Assembly (NCBI RefSeq): GCF_000422985.1
Contig: NZ_AUHC01000002.1
Coordinates: 124,001-188,000 of the forward strand
Direction: 5' to 3'
Source: Erythrobacter cryptus DSM 12079
Lineage (GTDB): Bacteria > Pseudomonadota > Alphaproteobacteria > Sphingomonadales > Sphingomonadaceae
Length of the DNA: 64,000 nucleotides
The position numbers and the translations under genes were made by a program. The notes under the pieces are model-generated. The model had not been told where the DNA came from. It made no database searches and saw only the letters and a list, made by a program, of their open reading frames with translations. The stretch's first letter is position 1. Every line of letters begins with the position of its first letter. Positions 16,482-24,571 of the stretch are shown here, in pieces.

Positions 16482-17897
16482 ATGTCCCACCACTTCCACC
16501 CCACCGTGCTGCGCGAATATGATATCCGCGGGATCATCGGCCAGACCCTCGGCGCCGAGGATGCCCGGGCGATCGGGCGCGCCTTTGGCACGCTGCTGCG
16601 CGGTGCGGGGGGCAGCAGCGTGGCGGTGGGCTATGACGGGCGGCTCAGCTCCCCGATGCTTGAGGAAGCGCTGGTGGACGGGCTGGCGAGAAGCGGCTGC
16701 GATGTGCTGCGCATCGGCCTTGGCCCCACGCCGATGCTTTATTTTGCCGAGGCCTCAAGCGAGGAGGTGGATGGCGGCATTCAGATAACTGGCAGCCACA
16801 ATCCCCCCGATTACAATGGCTTCAAGATGGTATTTCGGGGCCGCCCGTTCTTCGGCGCCGATATCCAGAAGCTCGGGCGCGTGGCGGCAGAGGGGGCCTT
16901 CGCCAGCGGCAGCGGCACCATCACCACGCGCGATCTCCTCGGCCAATATGTCGAGCGCCTGCTCGAGGGTCTGGCCGGGGTGGAGCAAGCGCGCCTCGCC
17001 AGCCTCAAGGTCGGCTGGGATGCCGGCAATGGCGCTGCCGGCCCCGCGCTCGAAGCGCTGGTGGCCCGCCTGCCGGGCGAGCATCATCTGCTTTACACCG
17101 AGGTTGACGGCCATTTTCCCAATCACCACCCTGATCCGACGGTCGAGGCCAACCTTGCCGATCTGCGCGCGCTTGTCGCGGCCAAGAAGCTCGATTTCGG
17201 AGTGGCTTTTGATGGCGATGGTGACCGGATCGGCGCGATCGACGGCGAGGGCCGGGTGATCTGGGGCGATCAGCTGCTGATGATCTATGCCGAGGATCTG
17301 CTCGCGCGCCGCCCGGGCGCGACGGTGATCGCCGATGTCAAGGCCAGCCGGGCGCTGTTCGATCGGGTAGCGGCGCTGGGCGGCCAGCCGCTGATGTGGA
17401 AGACCGGCCATTCGCTGATCAAGTCCAAAATGAAGGAAACCGGCGCGCCGCTTGCGGGCGAGATGAGCGGGCACGTGTTCTTTGCCGATGACTATTATGG
17501 CTATGACGATGCACTTTATGCCGGGGTGCGGCTGCTGGCGGCGGCGGCGCGGCTGGGCCGCTCAGTCACGGCGCTGCGCGGCGCCATGCCGGTGCTGTGC
17601 AACACCCCCGAGCTGCGCTTCCAGGTGGACGAGAGCCGCAAGTTTGCCGCCATGGCCGAGATCGCCGCAAGGCTCACCACCAACCCTGGCCCCGATGTCG
17701 AGGCGGTCGATACCACCGATGGGGTGCGGGTGAGCACGCGCGATGGCTGGTGGCTGCTGCGCGCCTCGAACACCCAGGACGTGCTGGTCGCCCGGGCCGA
17801 GAGCGACAGCGAGGCGGGGCTTGCGCGGCTGCTGGCGCTGATCGACCAGCAGCTTGCGCTGTCGGGGCTGGAACGCGGGCAAAGCGCGGGGCACTGA
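16482..17897 (+). CDS. Phosphomannomutase/phosphoglucomutase
   Basis: 471 residues from ATG 16482 (AGGAAAGGAAG upstream); the frame extends further upstream without support. An alpha-D-phosphohexomutase interconverting mannose- or glucose-6-phosphate and the 1-phosphate. Four loops are intact: active-site serine in TGSHNPPDYNG (Ser105), Mg-binding DGDGDR (244-249), sugar-specificity GEMSGHVFF, and phosphate-binding RASNTQD near residue 430. The opening PTVLREYDIRGIIG is typical of the AlgC/ManB group. It would feed GDP-mannose or UDP-glucose routes for the polysaccharide genes elsewhere in the window. Confidence 0.93.
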   Translation: MSHHFHPTVLREYDIRGIIGQTLGAEDARAIGRAFGTLLRGAGGSSVAVGYDGRLSSPMLEEALVDGLARSGCDVLRIGLGPTPMLYFAEASSEEVDGGIQITGSHNPPDYNGFKMVFRGRPFFGADIQKLGRVAAEGAFASGSGTITTRDLLGQYVERLLEGLAGVEQARLASLKVGWDAGNGAAGPALEALVARLPGEHHLLYTEVDGHFPNHHPDPTVEANLADLRALVAAKKLDFGVAFDGDGDRIGAIDGEGRVIWGDQLLMIYAEDLLARRPGATVIADVKASRALFDRVAALGGQPLMWKTGHSLIKSKMKETGAPLAGEMSGHVFFADDYYGYDDALYAGVRLLAAAARLGRSVTALRGAMPVLCNTPELRFQVDESRKFAAMAEIAARLTTNPGPDVEAVDTTDGVRVSTRDGWWLLRASNTQDVLVARAESDSEAGLARLLALIDQQLALSGLERGQSAGH

Positions 17898-17967
17898 ACG
17901 CGGCACAGCGCGGCAAGGCGCGGCGCGGGGCTTGCGGGCGCCGCGCCAAGGGGCCACACACGCCCGG

Positions 17968-20430
17968 GTGACCGAGGCCGCGCTGCTCCCGCCCGAAATC
18001 GCCGCCTGGTTTGCCCGCCGCGGCTGGCGCGTGCGGCGCCACCAGCTTGCCATGCTGGAAAAGGCCCGCGAAGGGCGCCATGCGCTGCTCATCGCCGATA
18101 CCGGGGCGGGCAAGACGCTTGCCGGCTTCCTTCCCAGCCTGTGCGCCTTTGCCCCTTCGGCCGGGATGCCGCCGCCCGAGGGCCTCCACACGCTCTATGT
18201 CTCGCCCCTGAAGGCGCTGGCGCAGGATGTGAAGCGCAATCTTTTGTCCCCGATAGAGGAGATCGGCCTTCCCATCCGGGTCGAGACCCGCAGCGGCGAT
18301 ACCCCCGCGGCGCGCAAGGCCCGCCAGCGCGCCCGCCCGCCGCACATGCTCCTCACCACGCCCGAAAGCCTCGCCCTGCTGCTCACCTATCCCGAAAGCG
18401 CCGGGATGTTTGCCGGCCTCGAGCGCATTGTCATCGACGAGATCCACACGCTTGCCAGCGACAAGCGCGGCGATCTGCTCAGCCTGAGCCTCACCCGGCT
18501 CCATGCCCTTGCCCCGCAGGCGCAGCGGGTGGGGCTATCCGCGACGCTGGCAAACCCGCGCGATTTTCAGGAATGGCTTGCCCCCCAGACCGATCCTGAA
18601 GGTGCGGTCGCCGCCGCCGACCTGGTGGTGGGCGAGGCCGGCGCTGCGCCGCAGGTCGAGATCCTCCTGCCCGAAGGCGCGCGCGTGCCCTGGGGCGGCC
18701 ATGCCGGGCGCTGGGCGATCCCGCAGCTCTATGAGCGCATCAAGGCCAACCGCACCACCCTCGTCTTTACCAACACCCGCTTTCTGGCCGAGTTCATCTT
18801 CCAGTGCCTGTGGGAGGCGAACGAGGACAACCTGCCGATCGGCATTCACCACGGCTCGCTCTCCACCGAGGCGCGGCGCAAGGTGGAAGAGGCAATGGCG
18901 CGCGGGGCCCTGCGCGCGCTGGTGTGCACCTCCAGCCTCGATCTCGGGATCGACTGGGGGGATATTGACCTTGTCGTGCAGATGGGCGCGCCCAAGGGCT
19001 CCTCGCGCCTGCTCCAGCGCATCGGCCGCGCGGGCCACCGGCTCGAGGTGCCCAGCCGGGCGCTGCTGGTGCCGGGCAACCGCTTCGAGTTTCTCGAGGC
19101 GCTCGCGGCCAAGGAGGCGGTGGAGCAAGGCCAGCGCGATGGCACGCCCCTGCGCCCCGGCAGCCTCGACGTGCTCGCCCAGCACGTGATGGGCTGCGCC
19201 TGCGCCGGGCCGTTTGACGAGGAGGCGCTGCGCGCCGAGATCACCACCAGCCTCGCCTATGCCTGGCTCGACCGGCAGACCTTCGCGCGCGTGCTCGATT
19301 TCGTTGCCACCGGGGGCTATGCGCTCAAGGCCTATGACCGCTTCCGCCGGATCGTGCGCGATGGCAGCGGCACCTGGCGGCTCGCCCACCCCAGCCAGGC
19401 CCAGCGCCACCGGATGAACGCCGGGATCATCGTCGATTCCGAGATGCTCACCGTGCGCTTCCGCAATGGCCGCAGCCTCGGCAAGGTGGAAGAACGTTTC
19501 GCCGCCCAGCTTGCCCCGGGCGACACCTTCTTCTTTGCCGGCATGAGCCTTGAGGTCGAGGGGGTGAAGGACATGGAGGTGGTGGTGCGCGCGGCGAAGA
19601 AAAGCGCGACGATCCCCTCCTATGCCGGGCTGCGCCTGCCGCTCACCACGCATCTTGCCGCGCGGGTGCAGGCGATGCTTGCGGACCGCGCGGGCTGGGC
19701 GCGCCTGCCCGATGAGGTGCGCGAATGGCTGGAGATGCAGGATCACCGCTCGCGCCTGCCCGCCCCGGGCGAGCTGCTGGTCGAAACCTTCCCCCACGCC
19801 GGCAAGCACTATGCTGCCTATTACACCTTCGAGGGCTGGAATGCGAACCAGTCGCTGGGGATGCTGATCACCCGGCGGATGGAAAGCCTCGGCCTGATGC
19901 CGGGCGGCTTTGTCGCCAATGACTATTGCCTCGCGGTCTGGGGCCTGAGGCAGGTAGGCGATCCCGCCCCGCTGCTCTCGCCCGACATCCTCACCAGCGA
20001 ATTTGTCCAGTGGGTGACCGAAAGCCACCTTCTGCGCCGCGCCTTTCGCGAGGTGGCGGTGATATCGGGCCTGGTCGAGCGCCAGCATCCGGGCCAGCGC
20101 AAGAGCGGGCGGCAGGTGACCTTCTCCACCGACCTCATCTATGACGTGCTGCGGAAATACGAGCCCGATCACCTGCTGATCGAGGCCGCCTGGGCCGATG
20201 CCCGCGCGCGGATGACCGATGTCGCCCGGCTTGCCGATCTGCTCGAACGCTCCCGGCGCGCGCTTGTCCACGTCCCGCTCGATCGGGTCTCGCCGCTCGC
20301 CGTGCCGGTGATGACCATGATCGGGCGCGAGGCGGTGCCGCAGGGGGCGGTGGATGAGGCACTGCTGCTCGAGGCCGAAGGGTTGATCGCGGAGGCGATG
20401 CGGCCCGATGTCTGGGCGGTCGAGGATTGA
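17968..20430 (+). CDS. Lhr-type DEXH helicase (ligase-associated DNA damage response type)
   Basis: 820 residues from GTG 17968; a longer frame from 17854 would overlap the mutase gene and adds an unconserved Arg-rich leader. Superfamily-2 motifs are intact: Q-like region, Walker A ADTGAGKT (43-50), TTPESLALLL, DEIH (about 157), GLSATLANPRDF, TSSLDLGIDWG and QRIGRAGHR. The C-terminal winged-helix and Lhr extension (TFFFAGMSLEVEGVKDMEV) are present. Length and order match the bacterial Lhr subtype usually encoded with a DNA ligase, an exonuclease and a metallophosphoesterase; those partners are not in this window. Its stop is 8 bases before the parS palindrome. Confidence 0.88.
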   Translation: MTEAALLPPEIAAWFARRGWRVRRHQLAMLEKAREGRHALLIADTGAGKTLAGFLPSLCAFAPSAGMPPPEGLHTLYVSPLKALAQDVKRNLLSPIEEIGLPIRVETRSGDTPAARKARQRARPPHMLLTTPESLALLLTYPESAGMFAGLERIVIDEIHTLASDKRGDLLSLSLTRLHALAPQAQRVGLSATLANPRDFQEWLAPQTDPEGAVAAADLVVGEAGAAPQVEILLPEGARVPWGGHAGRWAIPQLYERIKANRTTLVFTNTRFLAEFIFQCLWEANEDNLPIGIHHGSLSTEARRKVEEAMARGALRALVCTSSLDLGIDWGDIDLVVQMGAPKGSSRLLQRIGRAGHRLEVPSRALLVPGNRFEFLEALAAKEAVEQGQRDGTPLRPGSLDVLAQHVMGCACAGPFDEEALRAEITTSLAYAWLDRQTFARVLDFVATGGYALKAYDRFRRIVRDGSGTWRLAHPSQAQRHRMNAGIIVDSEMLTVRFRNGRSLGKVEERFAAQLAPGDTFFFAGMSLEVEGVKDMEVVVRAAKKSATIPSYAGLRLPLTTHLAARVQAMLADRAGWARLPDEVREWLEMQDHRSRLPAPGELLVETFPHAGKHYAAYYTFEGWNANQSLGMLITRRMESLGLMPGGFVANDYCLAVWGLRQVGDPAPLLSPDILTSEFVQWVTESHLLRRAFREVAVISGLVERQHPGQRKSGRQVTFSTDLIYDVLRKYEPDHLLIEAAWADARARMTDVARLADLLERSRRALVHVPLDRVSPLAVPVMTMIGREAVPQGAVDEALLLEAEGLIAEAMRPDVWAVED

Positions 20431-20437
20431 TGTTCGC

Positions 20438-20461
20438 GCAATGTTTCACGTGAAACATTGC
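20438..20461. promoter_or_regulatory. parS centromere site (ParB-binding)
   Basis: A perfect 24-base palindrome contains the 16-base consensus TGTTTCACGTGAAACA at 20442-20457. parS is bound by ParB, which spreads as a CTP clamp and is positioned by ParA; MipZ also binds ParB. Sites cluster near the replication origin. It lies between the helicase stop and the terminator of the ExbB/ExbD operon. Confidence 0.95.
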
Positions 20462-20486
20462 TGAGGAAAGCGACTGCCCGCCCCAA

Positions 20487-20520
20487 GGAAAAAGGGGCGC
20501 TGCCCTGTGGCAACGCCCCT
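20487..20520 (-). terminator. Intrinsic terminator of the tonB-exbB-exbD operon
   Basis: Read on the minus strand: AGGGGCG, one mismatch, TGCC, a 4-base loop, GGCA, mismatch, CGCCCCT, then TTTTTCC. The T-tract orientation assigns it to the leftward operon, 67 bases after the exbD stop. Confidence 0.88.
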
Positions 20521-20587
20521 CCTGTGGGTGTGAAACCTCGTCAAAGCCGCCACAAAGCCGTGGCAAAGCCCTGACAGGCAAAAGCGC

Positions 20588-21019
20588 CTACTTGCCGAAA
20601 TCGCGATACTTGTCGTTGCCGACAAAGCCGAACTTGGTGACGCCGGAACCCTTGATCATCTGCAGCGTGCGCGCCGCCAGGTCATAGCTCGCCAGCGGCT
20701 CGGGCTCGAACTGCAGCTCGGGCTCGGGCACGATCTTGAGCGACTGGATCAGCGTCGCCTGCAGCTCGCCTTCGGTCAGCGGCTGGCCGTTCCACAGGAT
20801 CTGGTCCTGCGCGGTCAGCACCACCTTGTTCTTGATCGGATCGATCGGCGGCGGATTGGTCGGCGGCGTCGGTGTCGGCAGGTCGATATCGACCGAGTGG
20901 GTCGCCACCGGGATGGTGATGATGAACATGATCAGCAGAACGAGCAGCACGTCGATCAGCGGGGTCATGTTCATGTCCATCATCGGCTCGCCGTCGAGCT
21001 GGCCTCCAGACATACCCAT
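20588..21019 (-). CDS. exbD: ExbD/TolR-family biopolymer transport protein (second copy)
   Basis: 143 residues from ATG 21019, with AAGGAG upstream; the frame extends beyond without a start signal. The structure is a short cytoplasmic stretch, one membrane helix with the essential Asp in TPLIDVLLVLLIMF, then a periplasmic domain. ExbD works with ExbB as a proton-driven motor for TonB. It shares the opening MDMNMTPLIDV with standard ExbD proteins and is the last gene in the operon, 29 bases after the first exbD. Confidence 0.93.
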   Translation of the reverse strand: MGMSGGQLDGEPMMDMNMTPLIDVLLVLLIMFIITIPVATHSVDIDLPTPTPPTNPPPIDPIKNKVVLTAQDQILWNGQPLTEGELQATLIQSLKIVPEPELQFEPEPLASYDLAARTLQMIKGSGVTKFGFVGNDKYRDFGK

Positions 21020-21048
21020 GTCAGTTACTCCTTGGCTTGCTTGCCGGC

Positions 21049-21579
21049 TCAGCCCTTGGGGTCGATCGGATTCGAGATGAACCCGACGACCGGGTAGCCG
21101 GCCCGCTGGATGTTGTAGATCGCGCCTGCAACGCAGCGCCACGGCGCGTTGACATCGCCGCGGATATGCACCTGCGGGATCTTTTCCGGATCCTTGAGCA
21201 GGGCTTCGGCTCCACCGGCGCGCTTGACGATCGCATCAAGCCGCTTGAACGCCATTTCCTGCAGCTCGTCCGAGGTGACGGGCGTGATGTTGTTGAAATA
21301 GACCCGGCACTCGCCCTCGCGCGAGGCCCCCTGATATCCCGGCTCCCCGGCGCTGCGCCCGGCCGCATCGGTGCTGCTGACCGTCAGCAGCAGGTTTTCA
21401 ACCTTGTCCTTCGATTCTTCCGAGCGGAACACCGGGATCTGGAGCTTCTCGATCGTCTGGATCGCCACCGGAACCGCGATCAGGAAGATGATCAGGAGCA
21501 CGAGCATCACATCCACCAGCGGGGTGGTGTTGATGTCGGACATGGGGACATTGTCCCCGCCTCCCACCGAAATCGCCAT
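21049..21579 (-). CDS. exbD: ExbD/TolR-family biopolymer transport protein (first copy)
   Basis: 176 residues. The membrane segment DINTTPLVDVMLVLLIIFLI carries the conserved Asp. Its periplasmic domain is about 30 residues longer than the second ExbD (an insert near residues 60-90 with GRSAGEPGYQG) and contains a CRVYFNN cysteine and WRCV. Two unequal ExbD proteins with one ExbB are common in sphingomonads and xanthomonads; the second may adjust specificity for certain TonB receptors. Confidence 0.93.
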   Translation of the reverse strand: MAISVGGGDNVPMSDINTTPLVDVMLVLLIIFLIAVPVAIQTIEKLQIPVFRSEESKDKVENLLLTVSSTDAAGRSAGEPGYQGASREGECRVYFNNITPVTSDELQEMAFKRLDAIVKRAGGAEALLKDPEKIPQVHIRGDVNAPWRCVAGAIYNIQRAGYPVVGFISNPIDPKG

Positions 21580-21662
21580 CGTTAATTCCTAGCCTGTCAA
21601 TGATCTTGGCTGTGGGTGCGCTGGCCGACGGGGCGCGCTGCCCCGCCGGCCGGCAGTGGCGA

Positions 21663-22430
21663 TCAGGCCTTGGCGGCAGGCGCCGCGGGCTTGGCCGCGG
21701 GCTTGGCCGCAGGCGCCGCCTGGACCGCGGGCTTCACCGCCCCGTTCGAGTTGATATAGGCCAGAAGATCGTTCGAGAAGGTGCTCAGCATCGCGGCGAT
21801 GCGGCGGTTGCGCGATTGCAGCCAGTTGAAGGCAAGCACCGCGGGCACCGCCACGAGCAGGCCGATCGCGGTCATGATCAGCGCCTCACCCACCGGGCCG
21901 GCAACCTTGTCGATCGAGGCCGAACCGGCAATCCCGATGTTGATGAGCGCGCGGTAGATCCCGATCACGGTGCCGAGCAGGCCGACGAAGGGCGCGGTTG
22001 CGCCCACGGTGGCGAGGAAGGGCAGGCCGCCATTGAGCACGGCGTTGATCGAATCTTCCGAGCGCTGGAGCGAATTGTGCATGTAATCATGCGCCTCGAG
22101 CGAATCGCTCATCTTGCTGTGATCTTCCTGCGCCTTGATCGCATCGTCGGCGAGCTGACGCCAGGCGCTGTTCTTTTCCAGCTTGGCCGCGCCTTCCTTG
22201 AGACTGGCGGCGCGCCAGAAGGTGCTTTGCACGGTCTTGTACTGCTTCATGATCTTGTTCTGCTCGAAGAGCTTGGTGAACAGGATGTAGAACGAGCCGA
22301 CCGACATGATCACCAGCACGGTGAGGATCGACCAGGCGACTGCGCCGCCCTGTTCCATCGCTTGGATGAAGCCGAACTTGTTTTGCGGCGCGGCATCGGC
22401 AGCGGCGGCAGCGAGAAGATAGAGGTTCAT
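21663..22430 (-). CDS. exbB: ExbB/TolQ-family proton channel protein
   Basis: 255 residues from ATG 22430; 20 more open codons upstream lack support. Three membrane helices are visible: VAWSILTVLVIMSVGSFYIL (about 31-50), LPFLATVGATAPFVGLLGTV (around residue 140) and ALIMTAIGLLVAVPAVLAF (around 190). The GLLGTVIGIYRAL motif is diagnostic of MotA/TolQ/ExbB channels. A Pro/Ala/Lys-rich tail follows. It forms the pentameric motor around ExbD that energises TonB. Confidence 0.95.
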   Translation of the reverse strand: MNLYLLAAAAADAAPQNKFGFIQAMEQGGAVAWSILTVLVIMSVGSFYILFTKLFEQNKIMKQYKTVQSTFWRAASLKEGAAKLEKNSAWRQLADDAIKAQEDHSKMSDSLEAHDYMHNSLQRSEDSINAVLNGGLPFLATVGATAPFVGLLGTVIGIYRALINIGIAGSASIDKVAGPVGEALIMTAIGLLVAVPAVLAFNWLQSRNRRIAAMLSTFSNDLLAYINSNGAVKPAVQAAPAAKPAAKPAAPAAKA

Positions 22431-22497
22431 TGCGAATAGTCCTTCCGAAAGAATGGTCCCGAAAGGCCGGCGGCCGCAGCCGCCGACCATAGCCTGA

Positions 22498-23169
22498 TCA
22501 GTTCAACTTGTAGGTAATCCTCGTGGTCCAGCTCGCGCTGATGGGGTTGCCCGCATCATCGAGCGCCGGCTCGAAGCGCGAATAGCGCTCGATGTCCTTG
22601 CACGCGGCATTGTCGAGAATGCTGTGCCCGCTCGAACTGGTCACGGTGCAGCCGGTGGCCCGGCCTTCCGGGGTGACGGTGACGCGCAGGCTGACCGTGC
22701 CCTCGAGCCCTTCGTTGGCGGCGCGCGGCGGATAGTTCTCGATGATCCGCGCGACCCACTGGCGCTCGTTCTTGGTGCGCACCGGGCGCGCCTTGGATGG
22801 CGGCTTGGGCGGCGGCGGGCCGGGATCGGCGATCACCGGACGGCTCGGCTCGCGGATGACCTCGGGCGGAGTCTCGCGCGTGGTCGTCTCGATCGGCGAT
22901 TCGCGCGGGATGTCGATCAGCGAGGGCGGCGCGTTGGGCGGCGGCGGCGCGGTATCGGGCCGCGGCTCCTCGGGCGGCGGCGGCTCCTCCTCCTCGGGCG
23001 GCGGCTCTTCCTCCTTCACATCGACGGTGGTCACCCGTTCGACCACCTGCTTGACGGCGTCAATCGCAAGCCCGGTGACAAGCAGATATCCGACCGCGAC
23101 GTGGATCAGCACCACCATCGCGATCGAGACCGTCTTGTTACCGGCCTGTTGTTGCTCAGCGTAGGACAT
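22498..23169 (-). CDS. tonB: Energy transducer TonB
   Basis: 223 residues from ATG 23169. One membrane anchor (residues 14-34, SIAMVVLIHVAVGYLLVTGL), a Pro/Glu-rich spacer (53-125) that spans the periplasm, and a C-terminal TonB domain with YPPRAANEGLEGTVSLRVTV and SILDNAACKDIERYSRFEPA. It transmits proton-motive force to outer-membrane receptors. First gene of the tonB-exbB-exbD-exbD operon; 67 bases separate it from exbB. Confidence 0.95.
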   Translation of the reverse strand: MSYAEQQQAGNKTVSIAMVVLIHVAVGYLLVTGLAIDAVKQVVERVTTVDVKEEEPPPEEEEPPPPEEPRPDTAPPPPNAPPSLIDIPRESPIETTTRETPPEVIREPSRPVIADPGPPPPKPPSKARPVRTKNERQWVARIIENYPPRAANEGLEGTVSLRVTVTPEGRATGCTVTSSSGHSILDNAACKDIERYSRFEPALDDAGNPISASWTTRITYKLN

Positions 23170-23583
23170 CCAGCGCTTTCTCTCCAAAATTTCGCCGACC
23201 CAGCAAAGTCAGCACATTGCCTACCCCCCGGCGGTTTCGGCCGGTCGGCAGATCCCGGACATTTCGGTCCTCCCACACCGGGGCCGGGAACACGGGGCCG
23301 CGCGCGTGGTGCACAGGCCCGGGCATCCCGATCCGGCCGTTACGCGCTGATCCCAAGAGGCAAGCCCTTAAAGCCCAGAGCGCAACCCGGACAGCGCGCG
23401 CGGCTTTAAGTCCCCAGGGCCGAACGCGCAGTCCCAGCGGGCTTTAACGGGCAAGACTTGGCCGATCAAACGCTTTTGCGGTTCAGCCGCGATTAACGCT
23501 GCGCGCTATGCTAAGGGCCGCACGCGCGCAGGCCTGTGCCGGCGGGCGGGATTGGATCACCAGACGACCATGGACACGCACCG
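23170..23583. promoter_or_regulatory. Divergent intergenic region upstream of tonB with three GGCTTTAA motifs
   Basis: A 414-base gene-free stretch. It must hold the leftward tonB promoter and the rightward promoter of the gene at 23584. Three near-identical octamers occur: TTAAAGCC at 23368-23375, GGCTTTAA at 23402-23409 and GGCTTTAA at 23440-23447, spaced about 34-38 bases. An AACCCGGACAGC stretch at about 23384 partly resembles the leader element described elsewhere. No ORF here looks real. Confidence 0.4.
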
Positions 23584-24510
23584 ATGACGCACCAGGATGG
23601 GCAGGAATTAACAAGAAGTTTCAAATACCTGAAGATTGGTCTTGGGCTGTCCCTCGGGCTGATGGGGGGTCTGGCGGGGCTGGCCGCGGGGGCGCTGACG
23701 GCCCCGGCTGCGGCCCAGACGAACCCCGCCGCGGCGGCGCCGGCAAGCCCCATCGCCGGGCCGACCTATGCCGATCTGGCCAGCCTTGCCGATGCTGCCG
23801 ACCTCGTAATCCGCGCCAAGATTCGCCGCCAGAGCCTGCTCGAGCCGGCCCGCGCCCCCGGCCTTGCCCCCGGATTCGCGCGGCTCTATGTCGAGGCCGA
23901 TACGCTGGCGCTGATCGCCGGGCGCGCCAGCGTGGGGGCGCGCCTTGCCTATCTCGTCGATGTCCGGCTCGACCCCAGGGGCAAGGTGCCCAAGCTCAAG
24001 AGCCGCGAGTTTCTGGTCTTTGCCGATCCGGTGCCGGGGCGGCCGGGGGCCGTGCAGCTGGTCGCGCCCACGGCGCAGCTGCCGTGGAGCGCCGAGCTGG
24101 AGGCGCGGCTGCGCCCGATCCTCACCGAGCTTTATGCCCCCGATGCCCCGCCGCGCATCACCGGGGTGAGCGAGGCGCTGGCGGTGCCCGGCACGCTGAG
24201 CGGCGAATCGGAAACGCAGATCTTCCTTGCCACCGACAGCGGCGCGCCGGTCTCGCTCAGCGTGCTGAGGCGCCCGGGCCAGGCGGTGCAATGGGGCGTC
24301 TCGTGGGGTGAGATCATCGATTCGGCGGCGCGCCCGCCCGCGCCCGAGACGCTGCGCTGGTATCGCCTCGCCTGCGCCCTGCCGCCGCAATTGCCCTCGA
24401 GCGCCAATCTCGCCCGCGATCTGGCCGAGCGGCGGCTGGCGGCGGGCGATTATGCCTTCATCCTGAGCCGGCTCGGGCCGTGCGAGCGGCGGCTCACCGC
24501 GCCGGGCTGA
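23584..24510 (+). CDS. Conserved exported protein of unknown function
   Basis: 308 residues from ATG 23584. An N-terminal hydrophobic stretch (YLKIGLGLSLGLMGGLAGLA) ending in an AAAQT cleavage-like site indicates export or an anchor. The mature region begins after an Ala/Pro-rich linker and contains GPTYADLASLADAADLVIRAKIRRQ, a domain resembling OB/beta-sandwich proteins common in sphingomonads but unnamed, then FLVFADPVPGRPGAVQLVAP and a C-terminal helical region with LARDLAERRLAAGDYAFILS. Two late cysteines (RLACALPP, LGPCERR) may pair. No enzyme motif is visible. Confidence 0.8.
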   Translation: MTHQDGQELTRSFKYLKIGLGLSLGLMGGLAGLAAGALTAPAAAQTNPAAAAPASPIAGPTYADLASLADAADLVIRAKIRRQSLLEPARAPGLAPGFARLYVEADTLALIAGRASVGARLAYLVDVRLDPRGKVPKLKSREFLVFADPVPGRPGAVQLVAPTAQLPWSAELEARLRPILTELYAPDAPPRITGVSEALAVPGTLSGESETQIFLATDSGAPVSLSVLRRPGQAVQWGVSWGEIIDSAARPPAPETLRWYRLACALPPQLPSSANLARDLAERRLAAGDYAFILSRLGPCERRLTAPG

Positions 24511-24571
24511 GCCGCGCGCGGCTTGACCGCGCCGGCGCGCAGGCTAAGCCGCGCGCGCGCCTGATCGCGCA

